Origin: RBG-16-66-20 sp052386675
GTDB lineage: Bacteria > Pseudomonadota > Gammaproteobacteria > Burkholderiales > SG8-39
Reading direction: 5' to 3'
DNA length: 64,000 nt
Assembly: GCA_052386675.1 (NCBI GenBank)
Contig: JBQTJX010000004.1
Coordinates: 62,001-126,000 of the forward strand
Shown: positions 49,255 through 58,306 of the stretch, one piece after another
Position numbering within the stretch: the stretch's first letter is position 1
Layout: the number at the start of each line of letters is the position of its first letter
Notes under the pieces: generated by a model
What the model saw: the letters and a program-made list of their open reading frames with translations, nothing else
Databases searched by the model: none
What the model was told of the DNA's origin: nothing
Program-made: the position numbers and the translations under genes

Positions 49255-50250
49255 GTGACCCTACAAGACCGCCGCTCGGTGGCGGCGTGGCTGTTCCTCT
49301 GCGCGGCCCTCGTCTTCATCATGATCGTGGTGGGCGGCATCACGCGCCTGACCGAATCCGGACTGTCGATCGTCGAGTGGCAACCGCTGGTGGGCGCGCT
49401 GCCGCCGCTGTCGCAGGCGGACTGGCAGGTCCTGTTCGACAAATACCGCGCCACGCCGCAGTTCATGAAGGTCTTCCCGGACATGGACGTGGAGGGCTTC
49501 AAGGCGATTTTCTGGTGGGAGTACGTCCACCGCCTGCTGGGGCGCGTGATCGGCCTGGTGTTCCTGCTGCCCTTTCTCTGGTTCCTGCTGCGCAGGAAAC
49601 TGGACACGCCGCTGGCCTGGAAGCTGGCGGGCCTGTTCGTGCTGGGCGGCCTGCAAGGCGCGATGGGCTGGTACATGGTGAAGAGCGGGCTGGTGGACGA
49701 CCCGCGCGTGAGCCATTTCCGGCTGACGGCGCACCTTGGCCTCGCGCTCGCCATCCTCGCCGCCGAGCTGTGGATCGCGATCGGCCTGCTGCGGCCGGAC
49801 GGCGGCAAGCCGCGCGCCTTCGCCCTCCTCGTCCTTGGCCTTGTGTTCCTGATGGCGCTCTCGGGGGGCTTCGTCGCCGGCCTGCGCGCCGGGCACGCCT
49901 ACAACACCTTTCCGCTCATGAACGGTTACTTCGTCCCGCCCGAGACCTTCATGCTGGAGCCGTGGTGGCGAAATTTCCTCTGGAATCCGGCGGCGATCCA
50001 GCTCACGCACCGGGGCTTCTTCTGGGTCCTGCTGCTGCTCGTGCCGATCCTGTGGTGGCGCCTGGTCCGCACACCCGCCAGGCTCGCGGTGAATCACCTG
50101 CTGGGGATGTACTTCGTGCAGGCCGGGCTGGGCATCGCGACCGTGACGATGAAAGTGCCGGTGCCGCTGGCCGCCGCACACCAGGCGGGGGCGGTGCTGC
50201 TGCTGGCCTGCGCGCTGTGGACGGCGCAGGCGTCGCGACGCCGCAGCTAG
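49255..50250 (+). CDS. ctaA: CtaA, haem A synthase
   Basis: A 331-residue eight-helix membrane enzyme that oxidises haem O to haem A for aa3-type cytochrome oxidase. Segments LVFIMIVVGGITRLTESGLSIVEWQPLVGALPPL, WWEYVHRLLGRVIGLVFLLPF, HLGLALAILAAELWIAI and AHQAGAVLLLACALW carry the conserved histidines. It implies aerobic respiration with an aa3 oxidase. Start GTG at 49255. The stop is overlapped 4 bases by the convergent DUF1989 gene. Confidence 0.92.
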   Translation: MTLQDRRSVAAWLFLCAALVFIMIVVGGITRLTESGLSIVEWQPLVGALPPLSQADWQVLFDKYRATPQFMKVFPDMDVEGFKAIFWWEYVHRLLGRVIGLVFLLPFLWFLLRRKLDTPLAWKLAGLFVLGGLQGAMGWYMVKSGLVDDPRVSHFRLTAHLGLALAILAAELWIAIGLLRPDGGKPRAFALLVLGLVFLMALSGGFVAGLRAGHAYNTFPLMNGYFVPPETFMLEPWWRNFLWNPAAIQLTHRGFFWVLLLLVPILWWRLVRTPARLAVNHLLGMYFVQAGLGIATVTMKVPVPLAAAHQAGAVLLLACALWTAQASRRRS

Positions 50251-50879
50251 GGCTGGTACGCCGGCTGGTAAACGATCGCCCTGACCGGCGTCGGATTGAA
50301 GTCGTTCACCGGATTGTTCACCTGCGGGCAGTTGGACACCACCGCGAGCACGTCCATTTCCGCGCGCAGGTCCACGTAGTCGCCCGGCTTCGAGATGCTC
50401 GGCCCCATGTCCATGGACCCGTCCTTGCCCACCGGCACGTACATGAAGAAGTTCAGGTTCGCCACCATGTCGCGCGGCCCCATGCCGTAGCGCTTCAACT
50501 GGTCGAGGAAGTTCTGCCGGCAGCTGGGATCGTCGGGCTTGTTATAGCGCCGCCGGTTGAGCGCAGAGGAACAGCAGCCGCCGATGGTGTCGTGGAAGCC
50601 CAGCGTGTCCTCCACCACGGTGAGGAGCGGGTTGCAGTTCACCGAATACAGTACCGTGCCCTTGCCGATGAAGATGTTGCCGTTGATCTTCATGGTGTCG
50701 GCGGCCGCATAGCGGTCCTCGTGGTCGCGCGCGTTGTAGCAGAGGAAGTCCACCGCCTGCCTGCCCTCCAGGTCCACCAGGCGCAGCACCTCGCCCTGCT
50801 TCAATTCCCGGCTCCAGCCGGCGCGCGCGGGGATGACTTCGTCGGAAATCGCTCTCCCGGGGAAAGTCTTCCAAGTCAT
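50247..50879 (-). CDS. DUF1989 protein (urea carboxylase-associated type)
   Basis: A 210-residue protein of the DUF1989 family, often encoded beside urea carboxylase/allophanate genes. It shows GEVLRLVDLEGRQAVDFLCYNARDHEDRYAAADTMKING, GCCSSALNRRRYNKPDDPSCRQNF and ANLNFFMYVPVGKDGSMDMGPSISKPGDYVDLRAEMDVLAVVSNCPQVNNPVNDFNPTP. The conserved Cys and His/Asp residues suggest a metal site. No urea genes are in the window, so its job here is open. It is convergent with ctaA. Confidence 0.8.
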   Translation of the reverse strand: MTWKTFPGRAISDEVIPARAGWSRELKQGEVLRLVDLEGRQAVDFLCYNARDHEDRYAAADTMKINGNIFIGKGTVLYSVNCNPLLTVVEDTLGFHDTIGGCCSSALNRRRYNKPDDPSCRQNFLDQLKRYGMGPRDMVANLNFFMYVPVGKDGSMDMGPSISKPGDYVDLRAEMDVLAVVSNCPQVNNPVNDFNPTPVRAIVYQPAYQP

Positions 50880-51394
50880 TTGCAGGTTCCCTCCATTCGC
50901 AGCCGATGCTGAATCGGGGTGCGCCTTGCGGTGCCATCCTGGAACCTGTACTCCTCGGCCAGAAGCACATCGCAGCGCTTGTCCCCGCCCTTGTACTCGT
51001 AGCGGACCACGTAGCGCTGCCCCGGCGACGGAACAAATTCGATCGAGCCGCTACAGACGATCAGGCCGGAAATCCGTCCGATCAGTTCCCGCTTGCTGGA
51101 TTGGGGAAACTCGACCCTCGTCCAGAGCGCGAACGGCCTGCCGCTGGGAACGGCCACGGTGACGGGGCCGCCGGCACGAATGCCTTCGTGGATCTGGCGC
51201 GGATCGGTGCAGTTCGCAGCGTCGGCGTAGGTCCTTGCGGAGAGTGGCGCAGAGTTGGCGTTCTCAATGACCAGCGTCGCGGTCGCGGCGCCCCTGGGCG
51301 GAATATAGGGAACAGATTCGCAGGCGGACAGGAGGCCGGCCACGGCAACGATGAGCGCGGTGCGCCGGCCCTGGGGCGAACCAGCGCCTGTCAT
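50876..51394 (-). CDS. Secreted lipoprotein, unknown function
   Basis: A 172-residue protein with a lipobox (VAVAGLLSAC, Cys25) following a charged N-terminus. The mature part is beta-rich (ATLVIENANSAPLSARTYADAANCTDPRQIHEGIRAGG, FALWTRVEFPQSSKRELIGRISGLIVC) with four cysteines. No family was assigned. The ATG overlaps the next gene's stop (ATGA). Confidence 0.7.
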   Translation of the reverse strand: MTGAGSPQGRRTALIVAVAGLLSACESVPYIPPRGAATATLVIENANSAPLSARTYADAANCTDPRQIHEGIRAGGPVTVAVPSGRPFALWTRVEFPQSSKRELIGRISGLIVCSGSIEFVPSPGQRYVVRYEYKGGDKRCDVLLAEEYRFQDGTARRTPIQHRLRMEGTCK

Positions 51395-52134
51395 CCGCCC
51401 TTGCCCACCATCGGATCGCCAACCAGTTCCCTCAGCCGTTCCGCCCCCATCACCTGCACGCCGTCGTCCATCGTGGCGAGCGCATCCACGGCCACCTGCG
51501 CCGCGCGCCTGACGCGCACCGGTTGCAGCGTCTTCGGCGTCATGTAGCTTCCCAGCGTGCCAGTGACCACGCCTCCCACGCGGGCGAAGAATCCGGGCGC
51601 GGCGCGCCGCCCGCCTTCCTGCGACGGGCGCAGCACCAGCATGCGCGCGAAACCGGCCCCCAGGATCGCCAGCTCGTCGGTGTCGCGGATCGCGGGGGCC
51701 ATGCCCATCTGCAGGATCGCCTCCAGCGGCGTGATCACCGCGATGCGGCTCGCGCCCGCGGCGCGCAGGCGGCGCGCGATCGCGACGGCCTGCGCGCTCG
51801 TGATCGCGACGAAGGGCTTGGCGATCTTCCAGAACGACTTCGCCTCCGGCTCGATGCACAGGTAGGCATCCTCCGGTCCACGCCTCATGCCGGCGCAGGG
51901 GTTCCAGGTCGACAGATCCCCAGGCACCACGAGCGGATGCAGCCTGGGCACATGGCTGCTCATGGCCTTGCGCACGCCGACGTAGACCGCGGCGTACTCC
52001 GGGCGCTCCAGCAGGACGTTGAGCAGTTCCTCGCCCAGCTTGCCGGTGTTGCCGATGATGAAGGCAGTGCGGGTGGCTTCCGCAGCTGCTGGGACGTGCC
52101 GGGCACCCGCGAGTACCTGCGCGATATCCGTCAC
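51391..52134 (-). CDS. Rossmann-fold NAD(P)-binding-like protein
   Basis: A 247-residue protein whose N-terminus has a dinucleotide-binding-like motif (TAFIIGNTGKLGEELLNVLLERPEYAAVYVGVRK), followed by AKPFVAITSAQAVAIARRLRAAGASRIAVITPLEAILQMGM and a C-terminal helical part. It resembles NmrA/short-chain-like epimerase folds but lacks a clear catalytic YxxxK. It is 8 bases from rmuC and overlaps the lipoprotein gene by 4. Confidence 0.65.
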   Translation of the reverse strand: MTDIAQVLAGARHVPAAAEATRTAFIIGNTGKLGEELLNVLLERPEYAAVYVGVRKAMSSHVPRLHPLVVPGDLSTWNPCAGMRRGPEDAYLCIEPEAKSFWKIAKPFVAITSAQAVAIARRLRAAGASRIAVITPLEAILQMGMAPAIRDTDELAILGAGFARMLVLRPSQEGGRRAAPGFFARVGGVVTGTLGSYMTPKTLQPVRVRRAAQVAVDALATMDDGVQVMGAERLRELVGDPMVGKGG

Positions 52135-52141
52135 GAGCCGG

Positions 52142-53503
52142 CTATCCGCCCGGAATCAAATCGTCGCCAGGGGACTCCAAAAGCTTCGATGCCACCGGCT
52201 CTGGGAGCGCCTCCACGCCCTTCAACTTGCGCGCCATCTGGCGCGTGCGCGTCTCGGCACTATCTATGGAATTGGTGACAGCTTCCAGTTGGCGCTTAGT
52301 ATTTGCAAGCACCTTGCCGAAGTTCTCAAACTCGGTCTTGACGGCACCCAGGACAGCCCAGACTTCACTAGAGCGCTTTTCAATAGCAAGCGTCCGAAAT
52401 CCCATCTGCAGGCTATTCAGGAAAGCAATGAGGTTGACGGGCCCACAGACCGTTACGCGAAAGTCCTTCTGTAGTACTTGGAACAGACCGGGACGGCGCA
52501 GGATTTCCGCATACAGCCCTTCGGTGGGAACGAAGAGGATTGCGAAGTCAGTTGTCGCAGGCGGCTCGACATACTTGTCTCGGATGGACTTGGCTTCCAG
52601 CTTCACCCTCGCCTCTAACGCCTTCGCGGCTGCCTGCGCGCCGGCAACGTCACCTGCTTCCTGTGCTTGAAGTAACGTCTGGTAGTCGGCAATCGGGAAC
52701 TTGGAATCTATCGGCAGCCAAATATGTCCTTCGACATCACGGCCCGGGAGCCGGATGGCGAACTCCACCGGATCTCGCGACCGGGGACGTGTCACAACAT
52801 TGCGAGCGTACTGTTCCGGCGCAAGCGCCTGCTCAAGCAGCGCCGCAAGTTGCATTTCGCCTGCCAAGCCAAGCGTCTTGACATTCGACAGCACTTGCTT
52901 CAGCCCACCGACGTCAGCGGCAAGCGACTGCATCTCGCCTAGCCCTTTGTGAACTTGCTCAAGGCGATCCGCTACTTGCTTAAAGGACTCGCCTAGGCGT
53001 TTCTCCAAGGTCTCGTGGAGCTTCTCGTCAACCGTCGCACGCATCTTCTCCAACTTCTCGGCATTGTCTTTCTGCAGAGTATCTAAGCGCGTCTCCACCG
53101 TCTGGCGGATTTCGGCAAAGCGCTCGCCCAGCGTGTCACCGAAACGCTTGAGAGTCGCCCCGCTCTCATCGCGGCCAAGACGCGCATCCTCTTTTGCTTC
53201 TCGCAGTTTGGTGTCCACAGTTTCGCGCAAGTCCTGCAAACGGCGCTCGTTGGCAGCCACCAATTCCGCAAGTTGGCGAGAAAAACCATCAATCTGGTTG
53301 TTTTGTACCGTGGCGATCGAGGTCATTTGCGCGAGCACCGCCTGACTAGTGCGCTCCGCGCCCGCAGCGAGTTCCTCGCGCAAATCGCGTGCTGACGCCC
53401 TGACTTCGTCCGCCTGCCCTTTTCGGCCGGTCAGACCAACAATTGCGAGGACAACGCCAACAACGGACAGCGCGACGATGAGATAGAGCAAGGCTTCGTT
53501 CAC
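52142..53503 (-). CDS. rmuC: RmuC, DNA recombination limiting protein
   Basis: A 453-residue protein. It has an N-terminal helix (LLYLIVALSVVGVVLAIVGL), a long coiled coil (residues 25-190) and a nuclease-like domain (AEMQLAALLEQALAPEQYARNVVTRPRSRDPVEFAIRLPGRD, IDSKFPIADYQTLL, DFAILFVPTEGLYAEILRR). RmuC limits inversion or recombination at repeats. Its DNA is visibly less GC-rich and uses more A/T third positions than neighbours, which suggests transfer or relaxed codon use. It is 8 bases from the Rossmann-fold gene. Confidence 0.9.
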   Translation of the reverse strand: MNEALLYLIVALSVVGVVLAIVGLTGRKGQADEVRASARDLREELAAGAERTSQAVLAQMTSIATVQNNQIDGFSRQLAELVAANERRLQDLRETVDTKLREAKEDARLGRDESGATLKRFGDTLGERFAEIRQTVETRLDTLQKDNAEKLEKMRATVDEKLHETLEKRLGESFKQVADRLEQVHKGLGEMQSLAADVGGLKQVLSNVKTLGLAGEMQLAALLEQALAPEQYARNVVTRPRSRDPVEFAIRLPGRDVEGHIWLPIDSKFPIADYQTLLQAQEAGDVAGAQAAAKALEARVKLEAKSIRDKYVEPPATTDFAILFVPTEGLYAEILRRPGLFQVLQKDFRVTVCGPVNLIAFLNSLQMGFRTLAIEKRSSEVWAVLGAVKTEFENFGKVLANTKRQLEAVTNSIDSAETRTRQMARKLKGVEALPEPVASKLLESPGDDLIPGG

Positions 53504-53554
53504 GATAAGATTCTAACGACCCAACCGCACTTCATGTCCTTTTCAGGGTTTTGC

Positions 53555-54520
53555 TCAAGGCGTGACGTGCAGCCAGACGGGCTGTTCCTTCGATCCCGCG
53601 GTGCCCAGGATGGTTCGCGAGCGGAACTTTCCTGCTGCATCCTTCACTGGATCGCCCTCGATCTCGAAGAAGGCCGGGAACGGCACGCCTGCGAAAACGC
53701 CGACCTCCGCGAGGTCCACCGCCATCTCGTACTGCCGGTAACCGTCCACCCGGCTCGCGCCACGGCTGCCCGCGAAAATGTTCCAGTCGGTCTTCTGCGT
53801 GAGGCGCGTCCCCGGCGGAGGCGCTTCCTGGATCGCCTCCCGCTCCGGCGGCAGCCACACGTCGCGCAGGTTTCCGAACCAGCCCTTGCCGGCGAGGAAC
53901 ACGCGCTCGTTGCGGAGGTAGGGCGACAGGTCGATGTGGAACCAGAAGCGGAACTGGTCGAAGCCCTCGTCGGTCCGGTCGGGCGTGGCGTGCGCGGCAA
54001 GGTAGAGCTGCCCGCCGTGTGCGAGGAGCAGGACCGAGGTGCCGCCGGTCGCCGGCTCGAGGGCCACGCGCAGCGCGCCCTTCCATTCCTCGGCATAGAT
54101 CCGCCCGTCCAGCGACGGCGCGAGCTTCGCGCGCGGGATGGTGAGCACGCGCACGCCCTCCGGCGCCTTGCGCGCGCGCGCGATTTCCGCGCGCGCCTTG
54201 CGGATCCACTGCTCCTCAGGCATCGCGGAGCTGTCCGGTATCCGGCCGCGGGAGCCGAGCGCCGCCGCATAGGCCGGGTCGTTGAACTTGTAGGCAATCA
54301 TCTGCGCCAGCCAGACATGCGGCGTGTCGCGCAGGAAGCGCGGTGGCTCGCGCTTCTGGACCGGCGTCGGCGCCGGCGGGGCCGCGGCGGGCTTCGGATG
54401 TAACCGATCGGTTACATCAGGGGGCCCCACGGGTCCATGCCAGGGCTGTTGCGCCCCCGCCCAGCCGGCGGCGAGGGAAAGGACCGGGACGAGGAACAGC
54501 GCAAGGGCGCTAGAGCGCAT
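53555..54520 (-). CDS. Secreted CBM9-like carbohydrate-binding-type protein
   Basis: A 321-residue protein with a signal peptide (ALALFLVPVLSLAAGWAGAQ). The C-terminal two thirds resemble a CBM9/DOMON-like beta sandwich (SLDGRIYAEEWKGALRVALEPATGGTSVLLLAHGGQLYLAAHATPD, then DQFRFWFHIDLSPYLRNERVFLAG). A mid-region Pro/Ala-rich linker follows the signal. The palindrome at 54397-54418 lies inside its N-terminal codons (encoding DVTDRL). It overlaps the ABC permease gene by 11 bases. The ligand is unknown. Confidence 0.65.
   Translation of the reverse strand: MRSSALALFLVPVLSLAAGWAGAQQPWHGPVGPPDVTDRLHPKPAAAPPAPTPVQKREPPRFLRDTPHVWLAQMIAYKFNDPAYAAALGSRGRIPDSSAMPEEQWIRKARAEIARARKAPEGVRVLTIPRAKLAPSLDGRIYAEEWKGALRVALEPATGGTSVLLLAHGGQLYLAAHATPDRTDEGFDQFRFWFHIDLSPYLRNERVFLAGKGWFGNLRDVWLPPEREAIQEAPPPGTRLTQKTDWNIFAGSRGASRVDGYRQYEMAVDLAEVGVFAGVPFPAFFEIEGDPVKDAAGKFRSRTILGTAGSKEQPVWLHVTP
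54397..54418. repeat. 22-base perfect palindrome, copy 2
   Basis: The core ATGTAACCGATCGGTTACAT with a flanking G/C pair lies inside coding sequence, where it encodes Val-Thr-Asp-Arg just after the signal peptide. It belongs to the same family as copies at 23930 and 60007. Maintenance of perfect symmetry inside a coding region indicates DNA- or RNA-level selection. Confidence 0.9.
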
Positions 54521-57005
54521 CCCTCAGTGTAAGCGCGGGCGACGCCGACAGCACCTTGCGCGCCGAGAGCCACGCATTCAGCGACAGCAGCAGCACGCCG
54601 GCCACCGGGCCGGCGACGAGCAACCACTGGTTGGGCGGCAGGTCCAGCTCGAACACCCGCCGCGCCAGCAATTGGCCGATGGCGGCAGCGCCCACCGCGG
54701 CGAGCGATCCCGCCAGCAGGCCCATGGAGAGGAACTCCACGCGCTGGCTGTTGGTGACCTGCGCTCGCGAAGCGCCGTAGACGCGCATCACCGCGGCCTC
54801 GCGCCGGCGCTCGTCCTCGGTGGCCACCAGCGCCGAGTACAGCACCAGAAGCCCCGCGCCCATGGCGAACAGGAACACCACCTGCACCGCCGTGATCACC
54901 TGGTCGATCACGGTCTGCGCCTGGCGCACCGCGGCGCCGACGTCCACCACCGTCAGGTTCGGGAAGCGCGCGGCGAGGTCGTTGACCTTCCTCTCCTCGC
55001 CCGGCTCGAGGCGGAACGCGGAGACGTAGCTGGAGGGAAACTTCCCCAGCAGGGCCGGGGGCGCGATGACGAAGAAGTTCACCTTCATGGAATCCCAGCG
55101 CAGCTTGCGCATCGAGGTAATGCGCGCGGCGAAGGATTCGGCGCCGACCGCGAAGCTGAGTTCATCGCCCATTTTCCAGCCCAGCCGGTTGGCGATGCCC
55201 TCCTCCACCGACACCTCGACCGCGTTCGGCGCGAACCACTTCCCGGACACAATCTCGTTGTGCGCGGGCGGCGCGTCCATGAACGACAGGTTGAACTCGC
55301 GCTCCACCAGCCGCCGCGCGCGTTCCTCGGTGTAGTCGTCTTCGGACACCTTGCGGCCGTTCACGCTCGTCAGCCGGCCACGCACCATGGGCTGCAGCTC
55401 CGGGGGCGCGATGCCGTTGTCGGCGAAGAAGCGCCGCACCTCGCCCAGCTGGTCGGGCTGCACGCCGATCAGGAAGCGGTTCGGGGCATCGGGCGGGGCA
55501 CTCCGGCGCCAGGCGTCCACCAGGTCGTTGCGCGTGAAGGTGAGCAGCAGTACCGCGGTGAGGCCCAGCGCCAGGCTGGCGACCTGGATGGCATTGCCGC
55601 GCGAATGGCGGCGCAGGTTGGCAAGGCCGTAGCGAAGCGCGGTACTGGAGGCGCCTATCCGGCGAGCGACCGGTCCGCTCGCCATGAGGCGAAGCAGTAC
55701 CCAGGCCACGATCGCGAACACCGCGACCGCGACCCCGAAGCCGCCCACGACGGTGACGCCCAGCCGGAAATCGCCGGCCTGCCAGATGAGCAACCCCGAC
55801 AGCGCGGCAAGACCCGTGGCATAAACCGCGAGCGTGCCACCTCTGGTCGAACCGGATTCGCGCCGGATGACGCGTATTGCCGGCACGTTCTTCAACTGCA
55901 CCAGCGGCGGCAGCGCGAAGCCCAGCAGCAGCACCAGGCCCACCAGGAAGCCCTGCACCGCGGGCAGCATGGTGGGCGCGGGCAGGTCCGCGCGCAGCAT
56001 TTCCGACAACGCGGCGGCAATCGCCGCCTGCGCCCCGATCCCGATCAGGCAGCCCAGCGCGCAGGCGCCCACGCCAAGGACCGCGAATTCGATGCCATAC
56101 AGGGTGATCAGGCGGCCCTGCGTCGCACCCAGGCAGCGCATCACCGCGCAGCCGTCCAGGTGGCGCTCGACGAAGCGGCGCGTGCCCAGCGCCACCGCCA
56201 CGCCGGCGAGGATCGCCGCCAGCAGCGCGGTCAACCCAAGGAAGCGCTGCGCGCGCTCGATGGCGGCGCGCACCTCGGGCCGGCCGCTCTCCAGGTTGTC
56301 CACGCGCTGGCCGCGTTCCAGGTTCTGCTTCGACCAGCCTTCCAGCGCGGCGATCCGGTCCGGCGGACCGGCGGCGTACAGGTAATGCCACACCCGGCTG
56401 CCGGTCTGCACCAGCCCGGTCGCGGGCACGTCGGCCACGTTCATGAACAGGCGCGGCGCGATGTTGAAGAAATTCGCCCCGCGCTCGGGCTCCAGCGTGA
56501 TGATCGCGGCCACCTCGAATTCGGCGCTGCCCAGCCGGATCCTGCCGCCCACCGGCGTCTCCAACGCGGTGACCAGGCGCTCCTCGATCCACACAGTGCC
56601 GCGCGCAGGGCCTGCGGCGGCCTGCTCGTCGGGCGCGTTCACCGCGCGCGCGATGCGCAGCTTGCCGCGCAGCGGATAGCTGTCCGACACCGCCTTGACG
56701 CCCGCAAGCTGGGACTGTTCTCCAGCAAACACCATGCTGATGAACGTGGTCGCCCGCGCAAAGGCAAGGCCGCGGCGCTTGATCTCCTCGCCAATCGCCT
56801 GGCGCCAGGGGTGGTCCGAGACCAGCACCAGGTCGGCTCCAAGCAACTGGTGCGCGTCCCGCACCAGGGCCCGGCTGACGCGGTCGGCGAAGAAGGCAAC
56901 GCTGGTGACGCTCGCCACCGCCACCACCAGCGCGGCGGCGAGGATGCGCAACTCCCCCGCGCGCCAGTCGCGGCTGAACATGCGCAAGGCCTGGCGAACA
57001 ATCAT
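54510..57005 (-). CDS. ABC transporter permease, FtsX/YbbP type
   Basis: An 831-residue membrane protein with an N-terminal helix (LRILAAALVVAVASVTSVAFFADRVSR), a large periplasmic domain, and several FtsX-type helix groups (FLGLTALLAAILAGVAVALGTRRFVER, AVLGVGACALGCLIGIGAQAAIAAAL, VFLFAMGAGLLVLYSALVATEDERRREAAVMRVYGASRAQV). It resembles the E. coli YbbP family that pairs with YbbA and sits near TesA. Probable role is lipid or lipoprotein export. It overlaps the ATPase by 4 bases. Confidence 0.88.
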   Translation of the reverse strand: MIVRQALRMFSRDWRAGELRILAAALVVAVASVTSVAFFADRVSRALVRDAHQLLGADLVLVSDHPWRQAIGEEIKRRGLAFARATTFISMVFAGEQSQLAGVKAVSDSYPLRGKLRIARAVNAPDEQAAAGPARGTVWIEERLVTALETPVGGRIRLGSAEFEVAAIITLEPERGANFFNIAPRLFMNVADVPATGLVQTGSRVWHYLYAAGPPDRIAALEGWSKQNLERGQRVDNLESGRPEVRAAIERAQRFLGLTALLAAILAGVAVALGTRRFVERHLDGCAVMRCLGATQGRLITLYGIEFAVLGVGACALGCLIGIGAQAAIAAALSEMLRADLPAPTMLPAVQGFLVGLVLLLGFALPPLVQLKNVPAIRVIRRESGSTRGGTLAVYATGLAALSGLLIWQAGDFRLGVTVVGGFGVAVAVFAIVAWVLLRLMASGPVARRIGASSTALRYGLANLRRHSRGNAIQVASLALGLTAVLLLTFTRNDLVDAWRRSAPPDAPNRFLIGVQPDQLGEVRRFFADNGIAPPELQPMVRGRLTSVNGRKVSEDDYTEERARRLVEREFNLSFMDAPPAHNEIVSGKWFAPNAVEVSVEEGIANRLGWKMGDELSFAVGAESFAARITSMRKLRWDSMKVNFFVIAPPALLGKFPSSYVSAFRLEPGEERKVNDLAARFPNLTVVDVGAAVRQAQTVIDQVITAVQVVFLFAMGAGLLVLYSALVATEDERRREAAVMRVYGASRAQVTNSQRVEFLSMGLLAGSLAAVGAAAIGQLLARRVFELDLPPNQWLLVAGPVAGVLLLSLNAWLSARKVLSASPALTLRDAL

Positions 57006-57676
57006 GGCGCTACCCTGCCCGCGACCAGGCGCACGATCCGCCCGCAGCGCTTCGCCAGGCCCTCGTCATGGGTCACCATGATGAGCGTGGTGCCGAAGCT
57101 GCGGTTGAGTTCAAACACCAGGTCGATCACCGCGGTGCCGGAGTCCGAATCCAGGCTCCCGGTGGGCTCGTCGGCCAGCAGGAGCTTGGGGCGCACCACG
57201 AAGGCGCGCGCCAGCGCCACGCGCTGCTGTTCGCCGCCGGAGAGGTGCTTGGGGTAGTGACCCAGGCGCTCGCCCAGGCCGACCTGCTTCAGGATCGCGC
57301 GCGCCTCGGACTCCGCGTCGTCGCGCCCGGCCAGTTCCAGGGGCAGCATCACGTTCTCCAGCGCCGAGAGCGCCGGCAGCAGCTGGAAGGACTGGAACAC
57401 GAATCCGACCGAACGGCCACGCAACTCCGCGCGCGAATCCTCGTCCAAGCTGAATATGTCGACCCCGTCCAACTCCACCGTGCCCGTGCTGGGCGTGTCC
57501 AGGCCCGCCAGGATCGCGAGCAGCGTGGACTTGCCCGAGCCCGAGGCGCCCACGATGGCCACCGCCTCGCCCGGGGCGACGTCGAAGCCGATTTCGCGCA
57601 GAATGACGAGATCGTCCTCGCCGCTCTTCACCGTCTTGCCGATGCCACGCGCACTCAGAACCGTCGTCGTCTTCAT
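57002..57676 (-). CDS. ABC transporter ATPase, YbbA type
   Basis: An ABC ATPase of about 224 residues. Walker A GASGSGKSTLLAILAGLDTPSTG, signature LSGGEQQRVALARAFVVRPKLLLADEPTGSLDSDSG (includes Walker B), and IMVTHDEGLAKRC. The ATG at 57676 (MKTTTVLSARGIGK) has AGG 8 bases upstream. An ATG at 57703 would add nine residues with no good ribosome site. It partners with the permease just downstream and faces tesA as in E. coli ybbA-tesA. Confidence 0.88.
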   Translation of the reverse strand: MKTTTVLSARGIGKTVKSGEDDLVILREIGFDVAPGEAVAIVGASGSGKSTLLAILAGLDTPSTGTVELDGVDIFSLDEDSRAELRGRSVGFVFQSFQLLPALSALENVMLPLELAGRDDAESEARAILKQVGLGERLGHYPKHLSGGEQQRVALARAFVVRPKLLLADEPTGSLDSDSGTAVIDLVFELNRSFGTTLIMVTHDEGLAKRCGRIVRLVAGRVAP

Positions 57677-58280
57677 GCTCGCCTGGGTTGCTTCCATGTT
57701 CATGGGGGGCTTGGCGCGGGCCTCAACGCCGGTGGTCCTGGTGTTCGGCGACAGCCTGTCGGCCGCCTATGGCATCGCCGCGAACCGCGGCTGGGTGACG
57801 CTCCTCGGGGAACGCCTGAAGCGAGAGCGGCTGGATTATAGCGTCGTCAATGCGAGCATCTCCGGGGAAACCACCGCCGGCGGCGTCGCGCGCCTGCCGA
57901 AAATGCTCGAGGCTCACCGCCCCGCCGTGGTGCTGCTGGAACTGGGCGCCAACGACGGCCTGCGCGGCCTGCCCGTGGCGGCCATGAAGAAGAATCTCGC
58001 CGCCATGGTCGCCATGGGACACAAGGCGGGCGCAAAAGTTCTGCTGGTGGGCATGCGCCTGCCGCCCAACTACGGCCCGGAGTACACGAATGCCTTCGAT
58101 GGCGCCTTCGCCGACCTCGCGAAAGCGCACAAGGCGTCCCTGGTGCCGTTCCTGTTCGAGGGCTTCGGCGAGAAGCGCGAGTTGTTCCTGGAGGACCGCA
58201 TCCACCCCAACGAGAAGGCGCAGCCGCTCCTGCTGGAGAACGTCTGGAAGGGGCTCAGGCCGCTGCTCGCGAAGCGCTAG
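57642..58280 (+). CDS. tesA: TesA-type lysophospholipase/arylesterase
   Basis: A 212-residue periplasmic SGNH hydrolase. The four blocks are VFGDSLSAAYG (catalytic Ser), NASISGETTAGG (Gly), LLELGANDGLRG (Asn) and DRIHPNEKAQ (Asp/His). The start ATG 57642 is chosen because it yields a proper signal peptide (PRALRTVVVFMLAWVASMFMGGLARAS). A later ATG lacks the charged n-region. This start lies inside the divergent ATPase gene. Confidence 0.88.
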   Translation: MPRALRTVVVFMLAWVASMFMGGLARASTPVVLVFGDSLSAAYGIAANRGWVTLLGERLKRERLDYSVVNASISGETTAGGVARLPKMLEAHRPAVVLLELGANDGLRGLPVAAMKKNLAAMVAMGHKAGAKVLLVGMRLPPNYGPEYTNAFDGAFADLAKAHKASLVPFLFEGFGEKRELFLEDRIHPNEKAQPLLLENVWKGLRPLLAKR

Positions 58281-58292
58281 CGCGCCGGGGCG

Positions 58293-58298
58293 TAGAAT
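58293..58298 (+). promoter_or_regulatory. TAGAAT -10 element close to mnmH start
   Basis: TAGAAT lies 8 bases before the ATG of mnmH, so the transcript would be leaderless or nearly so. The identical arrangement precedes moxR (62610-62615). Confidence 0.45.
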
Positions 58299-58306
58299 CC
58301 CGCCCG

